Positions 23,243 through 35,989 of a stretch of 64,000 nucleotides of DNA are shown here, one piece after another. A program made the translations under genes and the position numbers. The notes under the pieces were generated by a model that saw only the letters and a list, made by a program, of their open reading frames with translations, had not been told where the DNA came from and made no database searches. Source of the DNA: Cryptomeria japonica (taxonomy: Eukaryota; Streptophyta; Pinopsida; Cupressales; Cupressaceae). Numbering within the stretch: position 1 is the first letter of the stretch; each line of letters begins with the position of its first letter. The stretch spans positions 608,872,173-608,936,172 of the forward strand of contig NC_081408.1 of the NCBI RefSeq assembly GCF_030272615.1. The letters run 5' to 3'.

Positions 23243-24600
23243 CAAGTTTTAATGATGGGTAAAAAACTTCACATGCAACCTGGCGTGGAGATTATTATTA
23301 CAAGAATAATCAACATCATTTGCACTCTCACATGCTTTGTGAAGGCTTTTAGAGTTCCAATGACTTTCACAGACTGTTAGTGTGCAATATTTTCATTTCA
23401 CGCGTCTCCATTCTGATTGGGGAATGTAAAATAACTTTAGTTCAATTCACGGGTACTGATTAAAAACGTTGTTCATAAACAAACATAAGCAGTTCGTGGG
23501 AGTGTTTGTGACATAGAAGCTGAATTCTAACAGCTCGTATTTTGGGGAGATTGGACAACCAGGTTGGAAATTCACGAGGGTATTAATGGAGCATGACATA
23601 AGAACAGTCTTCCTTTATCAGCATTTTAAGTAATAAGTATCTCTGAGGCGGCTTAATCATATGGGTTCTTCTTCTTGCATGTTAAGGAAAAGAAATATAC
23701 CATATACTTAATTTGTGTGTCTAATTCACTCATGATGAATTATAATTAAGATAGAAATATGCAAACTGTAGAAAAGGGTAGAAATGTTTGGTTCTTCATT
23801 GATTCTTTGTTGTTCATTTGTGAAGATTCTCTTGTTTAATGTGATTAATGATTGAGAATTAAAATCTGAGATTGGATTGCATTACTAAGTTTTCATGTAT
23901 TATAAATTTAGATTACTGTGTATAGATTAGGCTGTGCTTGTGGTCTCATCAATGGATGTTTTTTTCTTTATGTAATCTTGTACATTTGCCATGTATTTGT
24001 CTTGTGTTGATGTGACATATACTTCTATTTTTGGTAATTACAAAATAAAATAAGAGTTGTGGTTGAAAGGAGAGTGAGGTCTATTGTGTGTGAAGAAGGG
24101 ATTTGTCAGCTTCCATGACAAGTCAAAACCCTTTAATGATGATAAAAATAGAAGGCATTCCAAGCAAGAGAATCACTACTAAAATGTCAATGTCGATGCA
24201 ATGCTTTGGTGCTAATGTTGATGTTTCATGGCCCTAGCCCATCATTGATATTAATGATCTAGGACTATTTATGAAGAAGATTCTAGATGCTCAACTTGAG
24301 GTGTTTTGGCATGCAATCCAATAAACATGGTTCAAATTCTAAAATGGTCAACTCAAGGAAATAGATTTCGGATTTGAAATTGGGTCAAACTAAATCATAC
24401 CAACAATGTAGTCCTAGATAAGTGTAAGGCTAAAGAGAGTGACACATCTAGATAATTGGTTATTGGAGTTTTTATTAACTAATGGGTTTAGGGATAGGGT
24501 CAATTGTGTGCCAAATAAGATAAATTGAGCACTATAATATTAATTTATGATATCACCAAAAGTAGTTGTAAAATCAAGAAATAAAAGGATAACATATGTA
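23243..24600. other. Upstream region of the EPF-like gene, no other gene
   Basis: Mixed-composition DNA without domain-bearing frames. It presumably holds the regulatory region of the peptide gene on the minus strand, but no specific site can be named with confidence. Confidence 0.4.
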
Positions 24601-24639
24601 CTTTTATCCCTTGTATTTTAACCTCCACTTTGGTGTGTG

Positions 24640-25060
24640 TGTGAAATAACACAACTCTATAAAAGTTGATGATTCAACCTCACAAGCCAAGAATCATCTA
24701 CAAACACACCACCTAGAAGAAAGAAAGATCAAGCTAGGATAATTTGCTCAACACAACCGGAGAATTTTGTATTGATTGCACAAGAGATTAGGTTACAATG
24801 AATGAATGAATCTTTATAAAAGGATGAATGAGACCCTAGTTACAAAACTCTAATGCTAGATTAAATTAGCTAGCACGAAGTGTCACAATCATAATAAATT
24901 AGACAACTTCAATATTTTTAGTCTAATTAAATAAAAGGAAAAAGCATATAAGTTTAGCTTAAGTGAATAAATTAATTAAGGGACCTAATTAATAAATAAT
25001 TATATAAAGTGTCCTAATTACTCCGACATGCCCACTTAAGATTAACTTAGGGAATAGCTA
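24640..25060 (-). mobile_element. Possible antisense LTR relic
   Basis: Read on the minus strand a CTAGGGTCTCATTCATCC block is followed directly by TTTTATAAAGATTC (about 24810-24840), which looks like the U3/R region of a plant LTR. The termini were not found. Confidence 0.3.
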
Positions 25061-25135
25061 AAAAGCTAATGATGAATGCAAAATGCATGCATGAATGAAT
25101 CCCAACAACAAAGGCCTAATCATGTACTCGTGTAC

Positions 25136-25217
25136 AAAGCAATGCAAAGCAATGCAACTCTCACAACTCGTGTGCAAAGCAATGCAACTCTCACAAAGCA
25201 ATGCAACCCTCACAATT
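25136..25217. repeat. Short tandem repeat of AAAGCAATGCAA units
   Basis: CAAAGCAATGCAACTCTCAC and variants recur four to five times in about 80 bp. A G+C-rich patch with GGCCGGACTACTCC follows at 25295-25480 and belongs to no recognised gene. Confidence 0.7.
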
Positions 25218-25785
25218 CAGGGGGAGAAACTCCTCTCCAAAAAAGAGTAAATGTGGGGCCAAAGCGTGCACCTGTGTCACACTTTAAGCCAACAAGGGGT
25301 AGCCCGGCCGGACTACTCCTTGTCCGCGTGGAGTTTGTTTGGCACCTTTGTGGTTGCAGGAGTCTGGTCAGACCCAGTCCGACCAGACTATCAGCTTTAT
25401 AATCTAAAAATATGGCCGACCTCCCTCATTTTCACCTTGAGGAGATTTGGGAGTTCGGCCGAACTACCTAACGAGCTAATTGCCAACCTCCAGTTTTCTA
25501 GGTAGGTTCATTTTTTTTGCTTTTTTTTTTGTTTTGTATTTATAATTTAAAAAAATAATAAATTTATTGTTATAATTTTTTTATTTTGTAGTTTATTGAT
25601 TTTTTCAAAAAATTTAGAATGAAAACATTAGAAAAATGTTTTAAAAAAATATGCACATATACCTATTAAATTTTATAAAAAAATTTTTAAAAAAAAAAAA
25701 AAAATCATTTTCTCTTTACCCGTACATATAAACCATAAAAAATTATAATCAATACACTACATATTAAAAAAAAATCCTCGTACTC

Positions 25786-26695
25786 ATAGAAAGACATAGA
25801 CACATACACCTACACCTACACCCACACCCACACCCAGACTCACATGCACATGCATACAAATATACATATATATGCATACATAGATGTACATGTCTATGCA
25901 TGTGTGTGTGTATGTGTGTGTATGTCCATGTGTATGTATATATGTACGTGTATATTTATGCACAAGTATATGTATGTATGTGTGTATATCTATGTGTATG
26001 TGCACGTATGTGTGTGTATGTGTACATGTATGTACGTATGCATGCATGTGTATTTGTATGTGTGTATGGGTGTATGTGGGTGTATGTACATGTATGTACG
26101 TAAGCATGCATGTGTCTGTGTATGTGTGTATGGGTGTATGTGGGCGTATGTACATGTATGTACGTAAGCATGCATGTGTCTGTGTATGTGTGTATGGGTG
26201 TATGTGGGTGTATGTGTGTGTACACATGTATGTATGTATCTATGTATGTTTATGTGTGTATACACAAACACATACATACACATACACATGCATACATACA
26301 TATATACACATAGACACAAACTTGCATATGCATATGGTCCACATATATATACATACATAAACCGGCATGCATATATATAGACATACATGTGTATACACAC
26401 ATGCATACATACACACGTGCATGCCTACATACATGCATACATACATACACACATATGACTCACATACACACATACACATACACATGCATGCAATACACAC
26501 ACGTGCACATACACATGCATACACGCACATGTACAGGTGTATGTATGTTTGTATGCGTGCACGTATGTGTGTACAGTATGTATGCATGCATGCATGTGTA
26601 TATGTATGTGTGTGTATGTATGTGTGTTTATATGTGCATGTGTGTGTGTATGTATGTATCTGTACAGTATGTATGTGTGTGTATGTACATGTGCA

Positions 26696-26762
<67 letters not shown>

Positions 26763-26767
26763 GTGTG
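25786..26767. repeat. Compound microsatellite, about 1 kb, TGTATG/CATACA families switching strand
   Basis: CA-rich at 25786-25880, TG-rich at 25880-26260, CA-rich at 26260-26540, then TG-rich to 26767. The last 70 bp (about 26696-26766) is a nearly pure TATGTG hexamer run. It includes a 64-bp higher-order repeat, listed separately. All open frames across it on both strands are products of the repeat. Confidence 0.95.
26035..26220. repeat. 64-bp minisatellite inside the microsatellite, three copies
   Basis: Units begin at about 26035, 26099 and 26163. Each contains GCATGCATGTG, GTATGGGTGTATGTGGG and TACATGTATGTA in the same order. The third copy decays at its end. Confidence 0.85.
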
Positions 26768-26944
26768 TGTTTAATTTTAATGTCTTTAAATTAATCTGTA
26801 TCAAATATTTCAATTACTTCGAATTGTACTTTAAATTACAATTGTATCATTTTCAAATATGTTTGAATTAGTTTAAAATAGTTATCAAAATTAGTTTAAA
26901 TTATTTTAAAATGGTTTTGAATAATTAATTTTAATTTAATATTT

Positions 26945-27512
26945 GGGTAAAAGCACAAAATTGTGTCACGTTTAGCACAAGTGAATTTAAGTAATTATAA
27001 CTAAAAATTAATTTTAGTCAAACATATCGTCTATATAGATTCATTATAGCTAAGTTGTATATGGAGCATAACTTTTCCAATTGGAAGTGTCTACTAAATG
27101 TATATTTTATACCACTTTGTGTCTAATTGCCAAAAATAAATTAAAAAAAATAAAAACTTGATGTTTCAACAACTCCTACTCTTATAAATAATATTGTTTT
27201 TGAAATGTAAAAATAACCTTTTATAGATCTATAAGTCAATTTTCCAAAATATATATCTTTTAATATTTTAATTAGTTTTTATATTTTATTTTTTATTTTT
27301 ATTGAAAGTAGGTCATCAACACTAAAATATAAGGTTGATTATCTTCTCAAGGAAAAATATTAAAATTTTGAAAAAAATATCATGTAGTAGAGAAAGGAAT
27401 CTATGTCAAGATGATATAATTTTTTTCTAATTTGGATAAATAATTAAGAAAAAATCTGGTGGGAATCGTAAGAGTTATATTTCAGCACACGCAACTTTTC
27501 AAATATAATTTT
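26945..27512 (+). mobile_element. Partial copy of the TIR element found intact at 46507-47480
   Basis: It starts with the same terminal sequence GGGTAAAAGCACAAAATTGT and runs parallel to the reverse complement of about 46900-47480: shared blocks include TTTTCCAATTGGAAGTGTCT, the GGTTGATTATCTTCTCAAGG segment and TTTCAGCACACGCAACTTTT. Similarity fades after about 27512 and no opposite terminal repeat is seen, so this copy is truncated or recombined. It abuts the microsatellite. Confidence 0.8.
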
Positions 27513-28003
27513 TTTTGAAGTAAATAATTAATTATGAATTTTTTGCTACAATTTTTTAAAAATATAAAAACTCATATGTCTGACCACCATAACTTGGTCA
27601 AAACTTAAGGAAATTCATTTTTTTTTAATATTATAGTATGCAAAGCATAGAGTGTGACAATGTTTTAGATTCAAAAATATGATACCATTTGAAAGTTATA
27701 GATGTTTTTCAATCAACCTATCAATCAGAACTTTAGTCGTAATTCAAATAGAAACTGAATAATAAATATTTGTTAAAGTCAAAATAAGGCATAATTTATA
27801 TTGTTGGAAAGCTAAGAATCTCTTTGAAATATCTTTTTGTTTCATCAATTTCGAGTAAAAAATAAGTTGCTAGCCACCAGGGCGAAGTCTGGAAAAGCAA
27901 GGAAAACTCTTAAACACATTTTTTATGTTGACTTTCGAGGTTTGGCATGTCCTAGCCAAATCCCAAAGAAATCCTGAGGCAAATCAAATATATCTGCAGG
28001 TAA
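27513..28003. other. AT-rich flank, no gene
   Basis: No domain or repeat boundary was recognised between the TIR element copy and the next solo LTR. Confidence 0.4.
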
Positions 28004-28927
28004 TGGATTGTAATGACCCTCACTATAAAGGCCACTAATAAACCCCAAATCTGAACTAAGACAATTTGTCAAACACTTGGCATGCACTGAATTGTTTTGT
28101 TTGTGATGTAGTGTTCCAATATGATAGTTGTTTTGAGCATCAAGTACAATTGAGATAACAATACCAATATTGAAATGTAACACAATAAACAATAATGAAA
28201 CTCTAAATATTCATGCAAGGACTTCAATGCTAATATATCATGAATTTCCCAAATTCTGATTGCATTGTTCAGTAGACTAATTTTCTAAAAATGTATGACT
28301 GTTACAAACTCTTACACATGAGCACTGAATTTATGACAAGAGAATGTATAAACTATCACACATGAACAATGACCTTGCAATGCACCTTCTCTACTATATC
28401 AATCCAACTACAAGATAGCAATGTCTGATTACAATGGACTGTTTTCTGAATACATATATGACTGTTACAACTGTGCACTTCTATCATAAAAATTGACAAC
28501 AAAAACCATGCAATGGAACCTGGAAATCGCTCCTTGAACTCCGATTATGAAATGCTGATGAAAGGAGGACTGGACTGTCCCAAGAATGTCCTGCTGTCAC
28601 TACCGTACTGTCCCTGTTGCAGGTCGTACCTGGGTCGTACTGTGTGGCTGCAGTACCAAATTTTGAACTGGGATGAATTCAAAACCCTTATTCACCAAAT
28701 ACAAGCCCTCAAATCAACCTTCAATTGAAATCCAACATGAAATGGCTGAGTACCATCTCCAATAACGCAACCCTTCAAAAGATATTTCACTTCCTCAGTT
28801 ATGCTAATCTAAGGGAGTTATCGTTCCCAAAGATCAATGATATTTGCAGACCTTCAAGCTCCACAAATGCTCAAGTAGATGCACTAGAGAAAATAGACTT
28901 CGATGCCAAATGAGAGACCCATGGGGT

Positions 28928-28936
28928 CTATTTATA
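28928..28936 (-). promoter_or_regulatory. LTR TATA box
   Basis: Minus strand GTGTATAAATAGACC, within the solo LTR. Confidence 0.7.
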
Positions 28937-28955
28937 CACTTTTTAGAATCTTCCT

Positions 28956-29079
28956 TTAGAAGTATCCATAACTTTCTAGAAGTATCCATAATATAATCTT
29001 CTAGAAGCCTCTTAGTCTTTCTAGAAGTATCCATGACTTTCTAGAAGTATCCATAATATAATCTTGTAGAAGCCTCATT
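28956..29079. repeat. 62-bp tandem repeat in the LTR U3 region, two copies
   Basis: Units at about 28956-29017 and 29018-29079 each contain TAGAAGTATCCATAACTTTC, TCCATAATATAATCTT and AGAAGCCTC. It lies directly upstream (minus strand) of the TATA box, the usual place for LTR enhancer repeats. Confidence 0.85.
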
Positions 29080-29323
29080 GCACTTTTTAGATAAAAAGTT
29101 ACTTCATAAAATAAAAAGTGCACCTCAATAACATTTTGGCCCCAAATAAAAAGTAATAATAAAATATAATAAATATAATGTCTCCAAGAGCATAATGAGC
29201 CATCCAATCACCAAATAAATGCCAAAATGACTCTCTCATCACAACCATCTGCCTACGAGAGTCTGGAATAGGCAAATCCACGTAAAGTGTCATGTCATAC
29301 TAAAGAGGGGACATGACATGGAT

Positions 29324-29937
29324 ATCCGATATTCGATATTATCAGATATCCAATACCTTTGGATATTCGATTTATATTAGTTTTTTCTATAAATATAATA
29401 TATTATATAATATTATAATACGTGGTTTTTCAAAATGTCGAAAGGGATTAGAACCACCATCACATTAATGAACATACTCTCTAAATTATTGATGTGCACT
29501 TGCTTTTGGTAGGTAGATGTTAATTAATTAACATATATTAATGTACCTACACTTGTGTGAAGAAAACAAATTGCAATCAGCAATGATGTCTTTTGTCATA
29601 ATAATGAAGAAAGTTATCTCATTAATGCACAAGGTAAAGAGATTAATATTATTCAATATGTTTCCTATCACTCACAATAATGGTTGAATTTAAAACTTAA
29701 CTCCTATCAGTGAAGGTTTGGTTTTAACGGCACTGTATTTGGCTATAAATCGGTCAACTATGGATGATCTAGTATGTCTCTTCAATGTTTATTAATATAT
29801 AATAAATTAATAATATATTATTGTATTGTTATATTAATAATATATATTATTATATTAATATTATGTATTATGTATTATTATATTAATAAAATATATTATT
29901 ATATATAATATATGGGGATGACCCCGTTGCTAGATAT
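29324..29937. other. AT-rich spacer with GATATCC-type sequence, no gene
   Basis: Starts with GATATCCGATATTCG, similar to the modules at 33.9-34.2 and 35.6-35.9 kb, and ends in TATTAATATA-rich DNA. No coding potential. Confidence 0.5.
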
Positions 29938-30022
29938 TGTTGACAAGTTTGCTGGAATAATGTGTTGTCACTCATGTCAATATATTCCTTTATGTGTTCT
30001 AGTGTTACAGTCAAATTAATTA

Positions 30023-30192
30023 AGTTGGCTTGGTCAGTGTGTTGCAAATGAGTTGTTGTGGATTAAAGGGTTTTGAGATAAGTATATGTAGTTGATTCGG
30101 CTAAAGTTTCAAAGGTCCACATGGAAATTTGATTGAGTTATGAGACCCAGTATTGCGGTTGGTTTCTCAATTGTTTGTGTTGATCAGTGTTC
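30023..30192 (+). repeat. Left copy of a 170-bp duplication (right copy 32033-32199)
   Basis: AGTTGGCTTGGTCAGTGTG through GTGTTGATCAGTGTTC recurs at 32033-32199 with scattered substitutions. The repeats bracket the foreign insert and are both LTR sequence. Confidence 0.9.
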
Positions 30193-30534
30193 ATGTAGTA
30201 CCCCTCCTTGATCAGACTCTTTTTATATGTTTTTTATGGACTTCAGTGGAATGTTATTGTATATTGATTCAAATTTTATGTGATGTTATTTCATGCTTTA
30301 TCTGGATTTGTGGTGTATGATTTTATGCAATATCTTAGTGCTTATGATTAATGTTATTTTATGGATCATTATCATGGACTAACACTCTTACCTTATATGT
30401 GTGGTGTGTTATTTATGTGTTGCATGTTTGCATGTGTATGGGATGCGAGGAGATGATTTTCCTTCACTCACTCTGGTGAGACAGGGAACATCATGGTTCT
30501 CCTTCATCGGTGTGCGTATCGTGTCTGTATTGTG

Positions 30535-30600
<66 letters not shown>

Positions 30601-32032
30601 CACGTGTGGTTCTTTGGTGTAGGACATTGCAGGTACAAGTACTGGGTAGGTACGGGGCATCGACTCCACCTGGTTTCACAAGTCTGAGCATGCCTTATAT
30701 GTCCAATGAGAGTGGAGGAGATAGTTTTTGGACCCTAACTTGGCCCGCAGTTACACTCATGTGAGTGTTGTCAGTCGGTTGTCTTTCCCATCTGGTCGGT
30801 ATGCGAGTCATAGTGCTTTGGTTTGGTCATTTGAGAGTTGTCATTTGATCATTCTTCATGTTGCGTATTTTCGTTCATTTGAATGGTTATTTAATTGAAT
30901 GGATGATGTTATCTTATGTTTGCGTAATTAGTTAATTATTATGCTCTAAGATTATTGATTTAATTAAACTAATGATTTGCTAGATTAAATGGTTAAATGG
31001 CTTATTTCATTGTGTAAAGTTACATTAATATATTTTGTGGAAGTAAATAAATAATTGCCTAGCCATTTAAATGTTAAATGCTTATGTTGAAAGAAAGTAT
31101 TTTGGAGAGAGAAAATTTAATAAAAGCTTTTCCTTTTACCTTTCCATTTGACTTTTGCATTTTAATTGTTGGAAAAGAATTATTTTTGGAAAAGAGAAAT
31201 CTAATTGCTTTTTACTTTTTAAAATAATTTAATCTGATTGGTGGAGAAAACTTTCAACCTAGAAAGTTTAGGTTGAGATTATTTTCCCATATATTCCTAG
31301 AAATTCACGGGAAGAGGAGGCAGAAAATTGGGAAGAGAAATTTGGAAAAACATTCTGGAAGAGGAGCTGGAATTTGATTTGGTTTGCAAGGACTAGGATT
31401 CTTCCACCATTTTGCTTCTAGTTTGCTTCAAGGTTGGGTAATCTCTTCTTGTTTTGAAAATTTAAATTTGATTTTTTAGTTGCTTCCTGTGTATGAAGGA
31501 AAATGTAAATCTTCTTGCAGAATCTTGTGGAATGATTGGAATGGAAGAAGAAATGTTTTTTATTGTTGATTTTGTGAAGCTTAGATCATATGTTTTCTTA
31601 TAGGAAAGAAATGGTTCATTTCTCTATTTGTTGTATGTTTTTGTGTTCTTGAAAATCAACCTCCTGGATTGCCTCTTCTATTTAGAATAGAATTAATTGG
31701 ATTTAGTTTGTTGTGTGCTTCCTATTATCTTATTGCCCAAGATTTGGGGTTCTTGTGTGATCGTATTTCACCATTTACCATTTTGGTAATATTCATTTGG
31801 AATTTGGATCTTGGCACTGTGTGTGTGTGTGTGTGCCCGTGAAATTATCAGAGAATGAATCATTTTCATGATTAAACGATTCTGGGCATATTGAATTTTA
31901 ATTCTTTTGAAGCATGTATTTATTTTATGCGTAGACCTTACCTTACCCCATGGCGGGCTAGTCCCAGCACGCGGGTCGGTAGTGTCTGCTACCCACAGGT
32001 AGCAGTACTATCAGTCACCAGTACCGCTACCG
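30193..32032. mobile_element. Foreign 1.84-kb insert in the copia LTR, possibly a gypsy LTR
   Basis: It begins TGTAGTACCCCTCCTTGATC at 30194, reminiscent of the gypsy LTR start TGTCACAACCCTCCTTTATC at 49972. It contains a pure TA run and ends in a G+C-richer patch (GGCGGGCTAGTCCCAGCACG). No coding region, PBS or 5-bp target duplication was found, so the identity is tentative. Confidence 0.35.
30539..30597. repeat. (TA)n microsatellite, about 29 units
   Basis: Uninterrupted TA dinucleotides. The IYIYIY open frames that cross it on both strands are artefacts. Confidence 0.98.
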
Positions 32033-32199
32033 AGTTGGTTTGGCCAGTGTGTTGCAAATGAGTTGTGGATTAAAGGGTTTTGAGATAAGTATCTCTAGTT
32101 GATTTGCCTAAAGTTTCAGAGTTCTGCATGGAGATTTGATCAAGTTATGAGATCTAGTATTGCAGTTGATTTCTCAGTTGTTTGTGTTGATCAATGTTC
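32033..32199 (+). repeat. Right copy of the 170-bp duplication
   Basis: Matches 30023-30192; here it continues into the rest of the copia LTR. Confidence 0.9.
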
Positions 32200-33282
32200 T
32201 ATATTTTGCTTCGTGTTTCAATATCTTGGTTTGCGGATTTGGTAGAGTGTTTGCGATGTTTTGGTGTGTCCTCAATTCAGATTATTCATGATTTAGAGGT
32301 CCACAAGTGAATCTTTCAGTTTGACAGTTAGTTCGGTTAGTATTCTTGAGGTTTGGTATAATGATGATGAAGATTCTAGTAAGTGGTGATGTTGTGGATG
32401 TTGTTGGTGTAATTCATGATGCTTGTGGATGGTTCTAGATCGTGTCTTATTTGTGTTGGTGGTCCATATTGATCATTGTGCACATTATTGATGATTCTCT
32501 TTGATCTGGTGTTGTTCTTCATGTTCTTGGCCGATGATGATTGTAGCGTGTTGTGGATGATTGAGGCATAATTCTTGGAGGTGTTTCTTGTTCGAGGTGT
32601 TGATTTAGGTCCATACTATGTCTTAGCTGACATTTTTTGGTCTGCATATTATATTGTAGCGTGTGTGATTATATTCTTGTAATTTGTGATGAGTGTTGAT
32701 CCGACCTTGAAATATAGGTTGATGATATGTATAAATAAATCTAATAATCATATGAGATATGTATCAGCGAGTGTATCCAAATATGTGTGATCAGATAAGT
32801 GGGTGAACAAATGTTTTGATCTTTCAGAAGTGTGAAGAAGCGTAGCAGAGAAGATCAAATTGTATGCTTAACCGGAACTATAACCAAGCATGAGGAGATG
32901 CTATTATATCAGTTCATGATATTCTAGATGTAATCTGAATGCTTTTGTAAGACAGTGAGTCTTCCCAAGAGTAGCCCTTCTTGTTATGTGTTTTGAGCAA
33001 TGAGCTCTAGGCAGTGTGCTTGAATGCATGTGTATTCCCCATTGTAATATTTCATATGCTTCTAACAGGGTATCATCTCATTGTGGGTAGGTTCCAACCA
33101 TGGTTTTCCCTTAACTAGGTTTTCCACATCAAAAATCTTGGTGTTATGTGTGTTATTGATGTGGTGTTGATCTATGCTTTCATTGTTAATTATCATATCT
33201 AAAATTGTGTTTGAGTTTAATAAAGTTTGTGAGAAAACTGATTCACCCACCACCCCAGTTTGTTTCCTTGTTGCCAACACCC

Positions 33283-33345
33283 GCAATGTGGTGGTTAAGT
33301 CATGAGCCTCCCATTGGGTAGGTCATGAGTTCAACTCCCACTACC
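33283..33345 (+). mobile_element. tRNA-derived SINE head (Pol III A and B boxes)
   Basis: GTGGTGGTTAAGTCATGAGC has the D-arm/A-box pattern (A box about 33289-33299). GGTCATGAGTTCAACTCCCA contains a B box (33327-33337) in the T-arm position, 38 bases downstream. The region between resembles an anticodon arm. It starts four bases after the copia LTR end. The acceptor stem does not pair well enough for a true tRNA. The SINE body probably continues downstream, but its end and A-tail are not evident. Confidence 0.5.
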
Positions 33346-33900
33346 CCTTTGTCGTGGAATGTTGGGTGGTTGGAGTGCCAACTATAGGTGGGTACTCTAC
33401 ACTGAAATTGCAAGGCTACCATGGCTTGCCAATGCCGGAGAAGCTTTTAGATTATGCAAGGGTAGAGTGCCCTACAAGAGACCATGTGCACCCATAGGAG
33501 TGGCGTTAAGGTCAGTGAATGGTGATCCAGCCACATCGATTGTCAAGTGGTAGCGGTAGAGTCCAGGTGAGATGCAAGATGAAGGTTGTGTGGGTGATGC
33601 CCCTGCACAGGTGTGTCCACATGCCTAGCGCAGCGGAGTGCTAGCTTGTGTGGTGTGCCAGTGGAGAAATAAGTAGTGCGCGCCATTGATGGAGTGATAA
33701 GGAGCCATGGAGAGATATGGAGACTTAGCTGGCAGTCCCAGATATTGAAGAGATAAGGTGTTGACTGGGTTTGGACGATAGAGTTAGGTGGCACAAGGAG
33801 ATATAAGGGTATAAATTGCCGATCATAACTAAGGATAAGGCCCCTCAAAAATATGGTCTCACTAGTATGCTCCAATCAAAAGCAACTATACCTCTTCGAT
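33346..33900. other. Possible SINE body or other repeat, no gene recognised
   Basis: Higher G+C than its surroundings. The frames at 33359-33553 (plus) and 33543-33875 (minus) overlap little and show no domain. Confidence 0.35.
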
Positions 33901-33979
33901 TGTGGATAAGAAATAAAATATGTATATTAATAATATATATTATTAATATATAATAAGACAAAAACCTAAAAAGGTATCA

Positions 33980-34160
33980 GATATCAAATATTATTATTAT
34001 CTAATATCTAATATATTTTTATAAGGGCGCCAAAAAAATTGGTTGTCGCCCTGTCTCGACGGTATTGGATATTGGATAATATTTGATATCTAATACCTTG
34101 TTGCCTTGTCTCGATGGTATTGGATATTGGATAATATTTGATATCTGATACCTTTTTTAG
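33980..34160. repeat. GATATC-rich palindromic modules, left flank of the GA/CT tract
   Basis: GGTATTGGATATTGGATAAT followed by ATTTGATATCTAATACC is present twice (about 34060-34100 and 34117-34153). An AAGGGCGCCAAAAAAATTGG hairpin lies at 34024. Related modules lie at 29319-29370 and 35640-35850. Confidence 0.75.
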
Positions 34161-35640
<1,480 letters not shown>

Positions 35641-35850
35641 AAACAATGTATCGGATATTGGATATAATTAGATATATGACGCCTAGAAGAAAGGGTGATA
35701 ACAAAATTGTTGGCACCCATCGGATAAGAAGATATCTGATACCTATGAGAAAAGGCGCCAACAAAATTTTTGGGTCCCTTATGAAAACAGATAATATCTA
35801 ATATTATCATATATGATACCAGATATTATCCGATATTTGATACATGGGCC
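35641..35850. repeat. GATATC-rich palindromic modules, right flank of the GA/CT tract
   Basis: ATCGGATATTGGATATAATT, GGTGATAACAAAATTGTTGG, AAAAGGCGCCAACAAAATTT and CAGATATTATCCGATATTTG are variants of the left-flank modules, partly in inverted order. Confidence 0.75.
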
Positions 35851-35989
35851 ACACAAAAGAAGACAGTGGACCATTTTGAGCATTTCAATAGTCCCTACAT
35901 TCTTTTTGTAGGCGACAAACATAAGTTTTCAGACAAACAAAGACAAAATTCTTCTTTTTTAGAATCTTTTACACAAATTTATCATTAGC

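Larger units (their letters stand above)
28009..29318 (-). mobile_element. Solo LTR on the minus strand, 1310 bp, TSD TGGAT
   Basis: On the minus strand it begins TGTCATGTCCCC (29318) and ends GGGTCATTACA (28009). TGGAT flanks it at 28004-28008 and 29319-29323. A TATA box (TATAAATAG) lies at 28936-28928, and the transcript start region is followed by the CATTTGGCATCGAAG block typical of one plant gypsy LTR family. A 62-bp tandem repeat sits just upstream of the TATA box. Confidence 0.85.
29938..33279 (+). mobile_element. Copia-type LTR, interrupted by a 1.84-kb insert
   Basis: The left end TGTTGACAAG and following bases (29938-30192) and the right part (32033-33279, ending TTGTTGCCAACA) align with the LTRs at 38106 and 43471. 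Shared blocks are CTTAACCGGAACT, TGAGCTCTAGGCAGTGTG, ATTCCCCATTGTAATATTT and GGTAGGTTCC. A TATA box (TATAAATAAA) is near 32729. No matching 5-bp duplication flanks it. The interior 30193-32032 is foreign and is bounded by a duplicated LTR segment. Confidence 0.75.

Noticed and set aside
25784-26871. Many overlapping open frames of up to 160 codons on both strands
   Set aside because: They are translations of TGTATG/CATACA microsatellite DNA (MCVYVC or HTYTHI repeats) with no independent coding signal.
30401-30764. Several frames with IYIYIY cores
   Set aside because: All cross the (TA)n microsatellite; no flanking domain.
29938-33279. Target duplication of the interrupted copia LTR
   Set aside because: Flanking pentamers GATAT and CCCGC do not match, so the element cannot be called a clean insertion.
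33359-33875. Two frames of 64 and 110 codons after the SINE head
   Set aside because: No recognisable domain, no start context or splice signals; likely repeat sequence.
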